From assembly GCF_019649055.1 (NCBI RefSeq), contig NW_026570221.1:4216001-4280000 (forward strand): DNA of 64,000 bases, given 5' to 3'. This DNA comes from Paramacrobiotus metropolitanus. Lineage: Eukaryota > Tardigrada > Eutardigrada > Parachela > Macrobiotidae. Positions 1 through 11,697 of this stretch are shown one piece after another; within the stretch, counting starts at the first letter, position 1, and every line of letters starts with the position of its first letter. The notes under the pieces are model-generated. The model had not been told where the DNA came from. It searched no databases and was given only the letters and a program-made list of their open reading frames with translations. The translations under genes and the position numbers were made by a program.

Positions 1-840
1 CGGTGATCCTGTAGCGACAGCAGCACTTCGCCTGGATATATCGGACCATGTTATTCAAAAACCTTCGCCCAAGTCGATTTTTTGTTTTAGTTTAAGCGGT
101 GCTTTTCTACTTGTGAAGTATTGTATAAGTAATACTGTAATAGTTGATTAATACTACATACGTAATTAATGATGTCAGCAGCAACTGCGCAGCAGGTAGA
201 ATGGCAGAAAGTACAGCAGAAAGAAGTAAGAAGTAAAACAGTAGTTGCTAGGAAAGCAACGTACACAACACTACTGTATACACAGTGTATCCGTTCAGTG
301 ACCACTAAAAACTGGTGACAAGAAAATGTAACAAAGATCTTTATGGATGTATTATCGTTCCAGTTTGAGTCTGGCTACGTCAGGGCTTTTATTATTTCCC
401 TGTATAACAGGGTTCGAAGATCTCGGAGATGGTTTGGTGTCTGTACAAGCAAAACAGTGACAAGGTTTAAAAGCGCTGCAACGGGCTTGTCATTAGGAGG
501 AAATGATGTCTCTATCTATAGATTTATAAATCGCTACGCCTTTATTTCCAGAAAATTAACTCGTAATTCGAGCTTCAAGTTTTCGAAAAATTACAAATTT
601 TAAATAATAGATTACGGCTCGCTGGTTCGCCATAAGTGGTTTTGAGAAAATTGCGAATCATCTGAGATTTACAAAAAAATTTTGAAATTTAGTACTGTGA
701 CATTGTAGAATGTTTAAAAGTTCTGGAAGGTCAACAATAACAGCAAATTTCTATTTTATATACGTTTAAATTAAGATTACTTAGCAACATGAAGATTATA
801 ATAATCTATGATAATTATTATTCACCGAATCTTTATCTAT
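1..840. other. Gene-free AT-rich stretch
   Basis: I see no convincing gene here. Open frames are short on both strands and lack recognisable domains, and the sequence is AT-rich. A gene continuing from beyond the left edge cannot be excluded. Confidence 0.4.
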
Positions 841-844
841 ATAT

Positions 845-945
845 TCATACAATCTTACCATCGCAAGGCGTAATTCCGTGGGTTAGGGAAAAATCAACGC
901 GTGGTCGGTTTAAGTCCAGCTTAGTCTTGAAATGAGTCTTACATT
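845..945 (+). repeat. Dispersed repeat R1, partial copy
   Basis: A short diverged copy of the repeat that is fuller at 2.85 and 4.3 kb. It shares the string around ATTCATACAATCTTACC and, further on, the ACGCGTGGTC...AGTCCAGCTT segment. Confidence 0.5.
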
Positions 946-1267
946 AAATGGTACCTTACATTTAGCATACTTAAAACGTCAACCACCGTGGGAAACGGGT
1001 GAGATTTTTATCTTAAGTTGTTTTCCTAAGACTCCGAGACGATCCAGACAAAGTATTGTTTTACTTAAGTTACTTAAGAAGCCTGACAACAACATTGCGT
1101 AGAACTCCGAAATTTAAGTAAATATGACATTTGAAGTAAGGACGATTGTAACCATGGATCTGAGACAATATGCATTAATGTAGTTTGTACTGTACGTCGA
1201 GTGTACGCTGTTTGATTTTTGCGATAGCATGACAATGAGTGAATAACTGTCCCGTGAGCGGAATCTG

Positions 1268-1325
1268 TAGGTGAGTAAGTGACCGAGGTACCACCACTGT
1301 CCGCAACTGCGACTACTGTCGTTAA
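1268..1325 (+). repeat. Dispersed repeat R2, short copy
   Basis: The motif GTGAGTAAGTGACCGAGGTA followed by a C/A-rich tract recurs diverged at 5.53 and 10.33 kb. The copy at 10.33 kb reads GTGAGTGGCCGAG, which resembles a tRNA-type A box, but no B box follows at a suitable distance. I treat it as a repeat of unknown class. Confidence 0.4.
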
Positions 1326-2029
1326 CACTACTGTCGTATCTCGTAGCAGTCCATAAATTCAAGCCTTACCTTTCCAATACACATTTGCCGAGCGCGGAGC
1401 GCGTGGCTTACCTTGTCAGTAGATTCATATATCCTTACGTCCTTATTTTTTGGAAATTATCTTCTAAATCAAGATTGATTTTTTCAATCAGTTGATGATT
1501 TTATAAAATAGAGCATCGCACAAACGTTCCTACCTTTATATTTAAAAAAATCTTAAGTTTTGGAGAAGGTCTAAAAAAATTTTTAGAAGCTGTAGTACTT
1601 AAAAGTTGTTAGTACTTAAAGGTTGTTGCTTTGGAAAATATCTCCTAATTCGAGATTCCGTTTGTGAAGCTTTTGATAGTTTTATAAAATCCAGCATCTC
1701 CCAAAGCTTCCTACCTCCTGCTTGGAAAAAATTTTGGTTCCCGGAACGTTTTCAAAAAACCCTTTTAAACTTCCCGTACTTAGCGTTTAAAGTTCATCGA
1801 AATTTCCAGTAAATTCTGGAAACGTCTCGAATGAGCAAATGCCAAATACAGGTTTCGCAACTTAGCAACCTAAACAATGGTTATTTAAAATTATCAGTTA
1901 CATCAAACCTTTAAATTTACTTTTTTAAATTCTTGAAACCTTTAAGATGTTTTTAAATGCTTTGGAATACCTCAAAATAACTGTAAATTTATCCAAAGTC
2001 GGCTCCAGACAGAATTTCTAAATATTTCG

Positions 2030-2070
2030 ACTCGGCCCCGCGCAGCGGGGCCGTTACCTCTAATTTTCTG
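2030..2070. repeat. GC-rich hairpin module
   Basis: A short GC-rich palindrome (CCCCGCGCAGCGGGG) in very AT-rich sequence, followed by GTTACCTC. Related modules lie near 1387, 2850, 3878, 4095, 4300 and 6717. Confidence 0.55.
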
Positions 2071-2849
2071 AGCCTCCAGAGTTTCAAAAGTTTAAAAATA
2101 TCTAGAAATCTGAGTATCTCAATATCGCACGGCTTAAATTGTCTAATTGATATGTAATTTCTAAATATCTAAAAGCCGACCCGCGGTCCGTTTACCGCAT
2201 TCACTCACGTAGCGGCTATGTAATTCTGGTGGTAGCTTGGGCATTCACTAACCTACAGAGTACGTTGCTCTGTAATACAGAGTACTGGCGGTAGCTTGGG
2301 TATTCATTAAGCTCGAAATCTAATATAATATATGTATTTATTTTGTTTTAATAATTACTGAAGAGCTTGACTGAATGGCTGAAAATCTTACAATCTTCCA
2401 TGCAGCCTGCGAGGTCACCTGGGGAAACCGTTAATTGTTTCCCACAAGTTTTTCTGCGCTGAAATATCGGCTGAACGGTTTTTTATGGGCATCGTGTAAA
2501 TGATCCCACTCTATCCATTTTATCACCGTTAAATATTATCTGTCGTACCAATAAATACAGGTTTCCAGTTCGTTAGAATCGGCAATATGAAATTGCATTA
2601 AAAACGGGAAAAAAAACCGTGAAAAAGACAAACAAAAAGAAAAATTACGGAGGCTTTCAGGTTTCATAAACTGGTTGAATTTAACCGGAAAGCTTGAAAA
2701 TTGTCCGCATTTCCACATGTTTAAAATATTTTCGTAGCTGGCCTCCCTGGGGTTTTATATTTGAAATATTTCTCAAAATCTTTTTTTTTTCTGTACAAAG
2801 TATATTTTGTATTTCTTTCCTTTTTCCATACCTCGAACACAACTGGTCG

Positions 2850-3175
2850 CGCGCTAGCGCGACCGATACTTGTATTCATACAATCTTACCGACCAAGACG
2901 TATTTATGCGCCGTTTTTATAGACTCGTCAACGCGTGGTCAGTTTTAGTCCAGCTTGATCTTAAAAAATTCCATATTTTCCATAGGTTTGCCAATAGATT
3001 TTTGTTTATTAACCAGTGGTCAAAAGATGGTTTCACCAGGTCTTAAGTATAGGAAACGTAAGGAGCACTCAAAAAAGTGTTCACTGCACAGCAATAAAAA
3101 GTACTTAACATATGACTGTAACTACGGAGACTATAGCGGATGCATAAATACTCATCTTGCTTTTTAGTGGAGATG
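2850..3175 (+). repeat. Dispersed repeat R1, long copy
   Basis: About 325 bp that begins with a GC-rich palindrome (GCGCTAGCGC) and then ATTCATACAATCTTACCGAC. It aligns in order with 4305-4630 and, more diverged, with 5585-5870 and 6330-6500. Shared landmarks include CCATATTTTCC, TTAAGTATAGGAAACG and ACGGAGA. There is no long coding frame. It is probably an old non-autonomous transposon family; no terminal repeats are clear. Confidence 0.6.
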
Positions 3176-3289
3176 ACAATTATTATTGTGTCAATAGTAT
3201 GTAAATTACCAAATTTCGTAAACATCCATAAAAGGTAAAGTACAGCGCACCTTATGTCCAATATACAGTATCTGCATACGTCAAAACGT

Positions 3290-3740
3290 AAAAATACCAG
3301 AAGTTCAGAACGTCAGAAAATAGAATGTCACGTAATCAGAATGTAAACAATCAAGAACGTCAGAATATCAGAAGTCAAAACACAAAAAATTAAGAACGTT
3401 AGAACCGTCACAATAGAACGTCAGAACATCAGAACGTTAAAACGTGAAAAATTTAAAACGTCAGAACGTCAGAAATTCAGAAAGTCAGAACATGAAGACT
3501 TGAGAATATCGAAACGTCAGAACGTAAAAAATTAAGAACATTAGAACATCAGAACATCGGAATCTCAGAAAGTCAGAAATTCAGAACATCAGAGCGTCAG
3601 AACATCAGAACGTGAAACAATTTAAACGTCAGAACATGAGACGTGAAAAATTAAGAACGTTGGAACGTCAGAACATCAGAATGTCAAAACTTGATAAAAT
3701 AAAAACGTTAGAATTTCAAAAATTTAGAACGTCATTACGT
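3290..3740 (+). repeat. Degenerate 8-bp tandem array
   Basis: About 450 bp built from an imperfect unit close to AGAACGTC, with variants such as AGAACATC and AGAAAGTC. The array is simple-sequence DNA, and open frames across it are by-products of the repeat. Confidence 0.85.
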
Positions 3741-3837
3741 CTTGTAAAATACGACTACGAAAGCCTATATACGATTATAATCATAGTCTTGAAATACTTT
3801 TTTTCCATAATTCTGGCTTTTTTATATTTTTAATGAC

Positions 3838-3912
3838 CTTTCCAAAATAAAGCTAATACTATCCAGTACATAAGTGCCGATCGGGGATGCGCGAGGCTAC
3901 CTTGTTGATGTC
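3838..3912 (+). repeat. Dispersed repeat shared with 6655-6780
   Basis: About 75-100 bp shared with 6655-6780, including AAAATAAAGCTAATACTATC and the GC-rich block ending GCGCGAGG followed by TACCTTG. It is another member of the repeat complex in the first 7 kb. Confidence 0.55.
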
Positions 3913-4304
3913 TATAAGTACTGGACTTCATTAACCGCGAAGGAATCACACCCATATGAATTTAGGATTTTCAAAAATTTCTAAACATTACGGAATATTA
4001 TATTTGCAAAGCGCTGTTTGAAAATATTTATTAAAAAACCTCAAAAATTTGGAATCCATATTTAAAAATTTCTAAAAATTTTTAATTGTTTCCAAAGCTG
4101 GCTCCGCGCAGCGGGGCCAATACCTCGATATTTCAGCATTTGTACGTGTGAAAAAAGTTTTAAATATAAATTGATAAAGAACTTTGATTACAATAATTAC
4201 AACAATCAAATGGTATTATACGAAATAATTCAGCAAAATAAGCAATATATTTCCACATTCCAAATTTTTAAATAAAAATTCCATACCTAAATCTCAACTG
4301 GGAG

Positions 4305-4630
4305 CGCGGTAGCGCGACCAACACTTGTATTCATACAATCTTACCGACCAGAACGTATTTATGCGCCATTTCTATGGACCCGTTATCGCTTGGTCAGGTT
4401 TATTCAAGCTTGGTCTTGAAAAATTCCATATTTTCCCCAGATTTGCAACTTCATTTCTATTTGTTTTTAATAAAACAGTTGGCAGAAGACAATATCAACA
4501 GGCCTCGAAATCGTAGAGAGTACTAGAAAAAATGCTTACTGCCCAGTATACAACGTGATTAACATAATGAATACAACCACGGAGAATATTGGGGATACAT
4601 AGATACCGGCTTTCAAGGTAAGTACAATAT
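4305..4630 (+). repeat. Dispersed repeat R1, second long copy
   Basis: Colinear with 2850-3175. It begins at a GCGCGGTAGCGCG palindrome and shares ATTCATACAATCTTACCGAC, then CGTATTTATGCGCC. The two copies are clearly diverged, so the insertions are not recent. Confidence 0.6.
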
Positions 4631-4719
4631 TACCGTCTGTCATACGAAATCCCTGTAATAAACACGAAATCTATACTACGCGCGGCGTCGCATAGTTTTG
4701 AGATCTTATTAACCGAATC

Positions 4720-4940
4720 ATTTTTTTAAGACTGACACAACCAATAGATCGGTCTCGATCCATAACTGGATCTTCGTTTTTAAATTCGCTTGGCCAGAAC
4801 CGTGCCGGCGCGACGCCATCGACCAGAATCGAGCCCGGACGCAAACGATCCAACCCACTTTGAACGTGACGTCAAAACTTTTGCATGGATGTAACAAATA
4901 ATTCGCACAAACAGTAAGCAAAAATAAATTATAGTTAAGT
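4720..4940 (-). repeat. Dispersed repeat R3, copy 1
   Basis: Shares AAACGATCCAACCC and the preceding GTGCCGGC..GATGCC region with 9940-10160. Both copies stay partly open on the minus strand, where the peptide GWIVC is conserved. They could be remnants of a coding transposon, but no domain is recognised. Confidence 0.5.
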
Positions 4941-5020
4941 GTACTTACTGATTTTCGTGCCACACCAAGCACAAACTCTTCCCAAGGTTCTGACCACACC
5001 GTGCGTTAAGATTTGCAGTA

Positions 5021-5316
5021 CAAGGCAAACGCCATCTCTTTCCCCACCCTTTAGTACCGTTTATCTCTTTCCCCTGCTGCATCGCTGCCGTGTGTGAGCG
5101 CGCACGTGACACATTTCATTCAGCTATTTCACATTTAAACCGGTTGTGCGGCTGCGGCAGATTACGCAACTGATCCTGTGCACAGATAAGAGCGCTGTGC
5201 CGCCTGTGAACAGGCTGAATCAAATCGTCACGTCTGCTTTCACACACGGCAGCGATGCAGCAGGGAAAAGAGATAAACGGTACTAAAGGGTGGGGAAAGA
5301 GATGGCGCTTGCCTTG
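5021..5316. mobile_element. MITE with ~110-bp TIRs and TA target duplication
   Basis: The 296-bp element starts CAAGGCAAACGCCATC and ends with its inverted complement (GGCGCTTGCCTTG). TA dinucleotides flank it at 5019-5020 and 5317-5318. The inverted arms match closely for about 80 bp and then more loosely to about 110 bp. There is no transposase. TA target duplications and long TIRs fit a non-autonomous Tc1/mariner-type element. Confidence 0.85.
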
Positions 5317-5584
5317 TACTTCTTCTTGAAGATTATCGTACTGTGTAATTTTGCTAGGACCGCTCCGCATACAATTACTCGAGCCGCTTTTAGAAATATA
5401 TGGCTTTCCAACGGCTCCTCACAGTTTTTAAACTTTATTACTGTTCAACACAGAAATGGTTCTTTGGTAAATGTTCTCAGTATATCGTATATTCTCGTAT
5501 ATCATTGAACGTTCGAAGTGTTTCGAACTTAGTGAGTAACCGAGCTACCACGACTGCCCAGTGAACAAAATCGCTAGAATAATC

Positions 5585-5870
5585 TTACCGAATATAAATC
5601 ATACCAATTTTCATACATTGTTATCGAAAAATGCGAATGTGTGCGCCGTGTTTCTGGATTCGTCGTCCGTTTAAGTAAAGCTTGGTCTCCAAAAAAGTCA
5701 TGTTTGTCATAGGTTTGCCGCTTGATTTTAGATTTTTTTTAGTGAGCTTTGGTAAGAAAGTACTTAGATAATTTCATGGGGTCTGAAGTACAGGAAATGT
5801 AGATCACCTGATTACAGCTCAGTAGTAGTTAATATTAATTGTTACTTCCGAGAAACCGGTACTTGATCAT
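5585..5870 (+). repeat. Dispersed repeat R1, diverged copy
   Basis: A diverged R1 copy lying after an R2-like motif at 5530-5575. It shares GCGCCGT, TAGGTTTGCC and the order of the other landmarks with 2850-3175. Confidence 0.45.
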
Positions 5871-6329
5871 AATAAGAAATCTACAATAACCCTGCACTCA
5901 AAAGACATTTCTGCAGTATGAGTGGTACATCATTGTGTGCCGTACAGTTAAGTTCAAGCTTAGGTCAAACAAATTCCTTATGTTGCCTGCTGAAATTAAA
6001 TTTGCCTAAGCGACCGACGTCAGCAGCAAGCGTTTCGGGTGATTTGAAGTTTAAAAAATGTATGGAAAACTATAAAATTTAATGATTGAGTGTGGGGTCA
6101 TCCAGAAACTTCTTATGGGTCGCCCCAAATAGCAAAAGGGTTGAAAAGTGGTACTACATTTTGACTTTAACAGTATTAACCAGTCTCGCCGCGAACCGCG
6201 ATCACAAAGTTACAAAAAAGCAGCACTGTATTATGGATTGTAATGTAAATTTCAGGAATACATAGCCTTGTAACAAGGACTTTTTGATAAAAACGTGCCG
6301 AGCGTGATTGCGAAGGTTTCAGGTGTGAG

Positions 6330-6500
6330 TTTCAGGTTTGTCAACTTATTTTAGGTTTTCAAGTAGTTTCTGGTCGGAAAAGAATTTTTCATGTCTTAAG
6401 TATAGGAAACGAAGAACACGGAATCAAAGCCCTGACTTATAATGATTGGAACAACTGAGAAAGCGGTATTTAGTGTAATACTATAATCGTGACAATACTT
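6330..6500 (+). repeat. Dispersed repeat R1, 3' part
   Basis: Only the distal half of R1 is recognisable, around CTTAAGTATAGGAAACG followed by a GAACAACTGAGAAAGCGGTA segment comparable to the ACGGAGA region of the long copies. Confidence 0.4.
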
Positions 6501-7499
6501 TAATAGGAGTTACCTACAGAAAAGTGTAATTCTTTGAAATCAAACTGCAGAATCAACGTACATTTCGATACGTAGCATTAGAAAACAATAAAACAGTTAT
6601 TACCTACCTGTTCTATATATATACATGTCCTGAACACGTCGAAGGGTCTCCTAAATCCTTTATATAATTTCAACGACCTTTCGAAAATAAAGCTAATACT
6701 ATCCATTACTTAAGTGCCGAGCGCGGATGCGCGAGGATACCTTGTATTCATGGAACCTTACTTAGCGCGTGGTCAGCTAAAGCCAAGCTTGGCCTTGAAA
6801 AATTCAGCAAAGCAAACAGATGTTTCCCGAAGTTTACTTTAATACTCGCTTTACTGTGAACGTTATTACTATTCCTGGCTGTGAAATTAATTTCTTCGTT
6901 AACTAGATTGTAGGCTGATGCGTTCCTCCACCTTGTATGAAGAGTTTCATGTCTTGAGAGAAAAACGTGAAATGTGTAAATAGGGTTTCGATGAAATTAA
7001 TTTTTTAATTTTTAGAGCCCCATACGACATATATCAACACAAGGCTTACAACTGAAACAATCTTCTGGAAGGTTATAGTTTTACAATTGAAAGTAGGGCA
7101 TAATTATGAAAAAAAGGTAAAAGACATTAATTTTAAACACAATTACAATTTTCCACGCCAACATAAAAACTAGAAATTGCGTATGACAAAGAGAAATTGG
7201 TTAGGTTCAATTGGCCAAGCCCAGTAAAGTATGCCTGTACAAAGTGCCTGCGTAGAACATGGCATACAAAGCGGAAAATGACACAAATTGGATAACAGGG
7301 ACAAAATAAGAAGTTCTGAAGCATAAAATGGTGAGGATGACCAATGCTAGCAGGTGCACTGCCTCCACACTATCATTTTCTGATATCCGGTTTCGTTTCG
7401 GTAGCGTCGCATTTCGATTCGTGAGCTTGCAAGAAATCGTGTCACAGACACCCTCTCCCACAAAAGATACTAGGAAACACCTGAAACCCGTATGCACAC

Positions 7500-8195
7500 T
7501 GTCTGACAATGAGTGGGTACGGTGGGCCTTTCAAACAAACGGCCGGGATACCGAAAAGTCGCTTACGGAATACAGCTGGCATACGTACGCATACTGTGGG
7601 ATACGGAGCGGGTACAGCGGGGTCTCTAAAGCGAACGGTCGAGATACAGAAAGTCGCTTACGGGATACAGGTGGCATACGCACGCATACTGTGGGATGCG
7701 GAGCGGGCACAGTGGGGTCTAAAAAGTGAACTGTCGGGATACAGATAGTCGCTTACGGGATACAGGCGGCATACGCACGCATACCGTGGGATACGGAGCG
7801 GGTACAGCGGGGTCACTAAAGTGAACGGTCGGGATACAGAAAGGTCGCTTACGGGATACAGGCGGCATACGCACGCATACCGTGGGATACGGAGCGGGCA
7901 CAGTGGGGTCTAAAAAGTGAACTGTCGGGATACAGATAGTCGCTTACGGGATTCAGGTGGCATACGCACGCATACCGTGGATACGGTGAGGGTACTGCGG
8001 GGTCGAAAAAGTGAACGCTCGGGATACAGAAAAGTCGCTTACGGGATACAGATGGGATACGCACGCCTGCGCACGTATACTGTGGGATACAGAGCGGCTA
8101 CAGCGGGGTTTAAAAAGTGAACGTTAGGGATACAGAAAGGTCGCTTATGGATACCGGTGGCATACATTCGCATACTGTGGGATACTATGGATACA
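7500..8195 (+). repeat. Minisatellite, ~95-bp unit, about seven copies
   Basis: Units recur near 7596, 7690, 7786, 7882, 7976, 8081 and 8177, with periods of 94-105 bp. Each carries GTGGGATACGGAGCGGG, then CAGCGGGGTC, a GTGAACGGTCGGGATAC block and GTCGCTTACGGGATACAGG. Some neighbouring units alternate GGTACAGC with GGCACAGT, hinting at a two-unit higher-order period. Open frames here are repeat artefacts. Confidence 0.9.
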
Positions 8196-8251
8196 TCCGT
8201 TAGAAAGTGTCCTGAAAAATTTATCGTGTACTATCCTGTCCATATCTATGC

Positions 8252-8298
8252 TTTCATCACTGATATAAATAAAGTCTTTATTTATATCAGTGATGAAA
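8252..8298. repeat. 47-bp perfect palindrome
   Basis: Two 23-nt arms (left arm starts TTTCATCACTGATAT) are exact inverted complements around a single T at 8275. It can form a hairpin or cruciform. No gene adjoins it. Confidence 0.95.
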
Positions 8299-8837
8299 AC
8301 GAGGCGGGTGGGCAGCGCATTAGCACCACGCGAGAAATAATGACCCACAGAGGCTTCGTTAAGTTACGTTGGATTGCACTGGATCTGCCCATCAGATTAG
8401 TCAAAGTGATTAATATTAAACAGTGGCTGAACGAAATCGAATTTACCGTAAAGCAAGCGTAGTCGAGTTCTTAATAGGGGGACGGGGACGGATAGGAGGT
8501 GCAGCATATAGAGCGTGTGTACCGATCTCTACCAACATACTCTCTCTATGTTTAAGCATCAGGCGGAACCAGAGCGCTCCCCGACCACCAAGTAGGAAAC
8601 CAGTTACGCTCGCTTTACGGCAAATTCAATTTTGTTCAGCCACTGTTTCATATTAATCATTTTGGATTAGTTGTATTTGTTCATAACACCGCAACCTACT
8701 CGTACGGTCGTTCAAAGAGGCCGTCATGTGTTACATCTTCCACAAACTGATTTCCTTCCAGTTTTTTCCTTTTCCCAGGTCAGAATAGCTTACTCTATGA
8801 GTAGTAATTGAAATAATAAGTAATTTAAAAAACACCT

Positions 8838-9333
8838 TGAACCGGTTTCTTGCAAATGCTTCGTTAAAAAACCGTGACGAAATGCTAAGGCCACGCCACA
8901 CGAGCCACTCCACCACACCATGGTTACTGCAGTCTGCAGTCACCACCGTGGCTGCGCGGCTGCGCTGTCGCTGTGACAAAAGAAGAATGTGGTAAAATTA
9001 TTATTAATTAATTAATAATAATATCATTTAAAAAAACATTTTAACGAATTTTAAAAACCTGGAATCGATATCAGGCGAGGATCCTCAACAGTTAAGCCAT
9101 TTATTATTCAGTTATTTATTCTGTATTGATTTGGAGCTAAATTTTTTAATTTTTACGTTATTTACCACTTTTCTTTCTGCGTATTACGCTTATAATATCA
9201 AAGCGACAACGCAGACGCACATGTGCTATACGGTAATGGTTGCAGTGATCAAGGTGTGGTGCAATGGCTCGTGCGGCGTAGCCTTACCTTTTATATCACG
9301 GTTTTTTAGCGACGCAATTGCAAGGAAGTAGTG
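8838..9333. repeat. Inverted repeat pair with tRNA-like motif
   Basis: Arms 8838-8945 and 9236-9333 are imperfect inverted complements over ~95 bp. Read from the minus strand, the left arm carries GTGTGGTGGAGTGGCTCGTG, similar to a pol III A box, with CGGTTCAAGG about 65 nt later, similar to a B box. The right arm keeps only the A-box-like part. This could be one MITE with long TIRs or two converging tRNA-derived SINE fragments. Confidence 0.5.
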
Positions 9334-9394
9334 TACGCTATGCTGAATTGGGAAAACACCGGAAGCAGAACAGTTTCTGGAAGAGGTAATACTT

Positions 9395-9417
9395 GATGGC
9401 CGTTTTGAACGGCCATC
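9395..9417. repeat. Short perfect hairpin
   Basis: Two 10-nt arms (GATGGCCGTT and AACGGCCATC) with a TTG loop. No poly-T follows. Its function is unknown. Confidence 0.6.
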
Positions 9418-9939
9418 ACCCATTCACTTATTGTAGGTTACTCTAGAGTAGCCAGCAGAAAATGTAAAGGACACAAATCTGAAATAGAAAGAGAAACATG
9501 CAAGGAGCTCGATGTCTGTGTTTTCGAAGGTTTTCCAGACGGGCGCCTGCAATTGTTCGAAACCACTTCGGCGTGCTAATATTTTCCTGGCACCTGGCAC
9601 ATGCAGCTACGTAGTTGCTTGTTAGCTGCTAAAGCCGCCATGCCAACTGCAATGCCATTGGCAAGTGCCATTGCCATGTATTGCCCCCTGTCAAGTAAAC
9701 CATTGAGTATCATGGAGGAATGCCAGGAAAACATGGGAAAAACATGCAGGAAGACAGAGTAAAAACAAACAGAAAATTCTTGGGGATTATAAATCACTAT
9801 AACGTTATCCGGCTGAATATACCGCACATCGTATGACTAATACTGGAGACCAAAGGCATTTTGATATTAAGAAAAAGATCAATATTACGCCCGGCCTCCC
9901 CACAGTCAGGAGATCTCTCTAACCAAAAACTTTTAAAAA

Positions 9940-10160
9940 TATCTGATACCACAGTTAGATTGGCCGTGGTCCAGAATTGCGTCACATGACTTTTGTTTTT
10001 GAATACGTCCGATCGGAATCGTGCCGGCACGATGCCGCAAACGATCCAACCCAGTTTCAAGGTGACCTTGAAACTTTGAAAAATTTTGCCTGGGTACGAT
10101 ACGCAACATAAATGATTAAATACGCAAAATGAACGGAATAAATTTAACTTATTTTCGTTC
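9940..10160 (-). repeat. Dispersed repeat R3, copy 2
   Basis: The second copy of the repeat at 4720-4940. The minus strand is open for about 150 codons (9797-10252) and shares GWIVC and neighbouring residues with copy 1. No domain is recognised, so I call the frame a repeat remnant and not a gene. Confidence 0.45.
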
Positions 10161-10399
10161 AGCCATAACCACCAAATTAAGTAACCACAAGTCAGCCTAT
10201 CGATTTTCCATGTCGTCATATTTGTAATATTATAATATTTGGTCTTAACCATACGGACATCGGGCTGTTTGATTTTGGCAGGACCACTGTTCTAAACAAT
10301 TGCTAAAAGCAAAGAGCCACATTTATTATTTTAAGGTGAGTGAGTGGCCGAGATACCTTCACTGACCAGCGAGCGAAATCGTTAATCGACCCTAATAAT

Positions 10400-11690
10400 A
10401 TTCTTCATTTTGCACCTAATGTCATAATTTTAAGGCAACTGCAGCGAAAATCTTTGACATGGACTTCCGGTAAATCGAGATAGTATAAGTTGCCTTAAGC
10501 GTGGTGGTGCTCATGCTCAAAATACATATATGGTGTTTTCGGACCAAATTGCGGTTTCACAATGATCGTAACAATAGATGGGTTTTGCTAGCTTCTAAGC
10601 GCGGAAACACATTAGTGCCGCGACAAACACTGAAAGTTATGCTGGAGTTGGCACCGTGGCCTCTGCCAGATAAAGCAAATATCCTCCTAAAGTACGAGTA
10701 CTCACTCGAAATGAATGCCTAACAGTTACTGCGTTACGCATTAAAATGGATATAAGGTTTTTAACGGTGCAGATTACGGTAGATTAGAGGTGTATTTGTA
10801 TGCCATATTCCAAGACAATCCCTTTCGAGGACCAGACAAAATTTAACAAAATTTGCCGCTCATGCTGACAGCAGCAGTAATTGAAAGAACAGCATAAATT
10901 TACGTTCGCTTACACGTCTTGCTTATTATTAATTTGTTGTTGTGGGATCAGCACAATGCGACAATATCGTCAGTAACTGAAAATCTCACATCGCGACAGG
11001 AAGTGAGATTTTCGGGGTCTGACGTTATAAGCGATGATGTACTCTGTACTTGTACGCTCATTACCGTTAATTTAAAAATTATTATTCAGTTAAGATCAAT
11101 ATTCAAGGTAGAAGTAGTTAGAGACCAGAGTAATAAGCACATCCGGTCTGGTATATCCGGCATAATCACCTCCGGTCCCAACAGTATCTGCCCACGCGAG
11201 ACCAGCTTTGTGCAACAGAGAAAGAACGTACACCTAGCTATTTTATGCTTACGAGTTTTCCTATATGGTGGTGCCAGTGTGTTTCCCGGGTAATTTGTTT
11301 ACAGGCGTTAATAGGTTGTTCGGTCTTCTTAATCATATGTTCGTTTTAATTTATTAATTAACACCAACTCAGCAAATGAAACGGCAGTGATACGAGCGAG
11401 GAATATCGGTTAGAAAAGGGCAGCATCATGAAAGAAAGACAGGATAATCAAAAACAGGACACCCAAATGTTACAAAATGGCTATAAAATTTATCGACTGG
11501 TATATCGACGCCTTATGACTAATACTGGCAGCCGGTTTGTCGAGATGACTCGATCAGTATCATTCCTGAGCGTATATAAAGAGAGGTCAAAAGTTCCTTG
11601 ATATAACTGCGTGCTACGCATTGCGTTGTGGATACCGGCCACCGACCACGTGCGAGCGATAGCGACTGCACCGGACTAATTGGCGCCGAC
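10400..11690. other. No gene recognised
   Basis: About 1.3 kb without a frame that I can connect to a known family. The 124-codon open frame at 10919-11293 (+) has no signal peptide or domain and unremarkable composition; I do not support it as a gene. Confidence 0.35.
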
Positions 11691-11697
11691 GTCCCGT

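Noticed and set aside
7328-8120. Overlapping open frames of 60-133 codons on both strands
   Set aside because: They are produced by the 95-bp minisatellite, whose unit lacks stops in several frames.
7500-8195. Regular direct repeats resembling a CRISPR array
   Set aside because: The whole ~95-bp unit is conserved with no unique spacers, and the window is animal DNA.
9797-10252. 151-codon minus-strand open frame
   Set aside because: Most of it is a dispersed repeat also present at 4.7 kb, so it is not a host gene.
10334-10385. tRNA-like string GTGAGTGGCCGAG
   Set aside because: It resembles an A box, but no B box or cloverleaf could be drawn; it is a short dispersed repeat.
10919-11293. 124-codon plus-strand frame
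   Set aside because: It has no ATG-context, signal or domain support.
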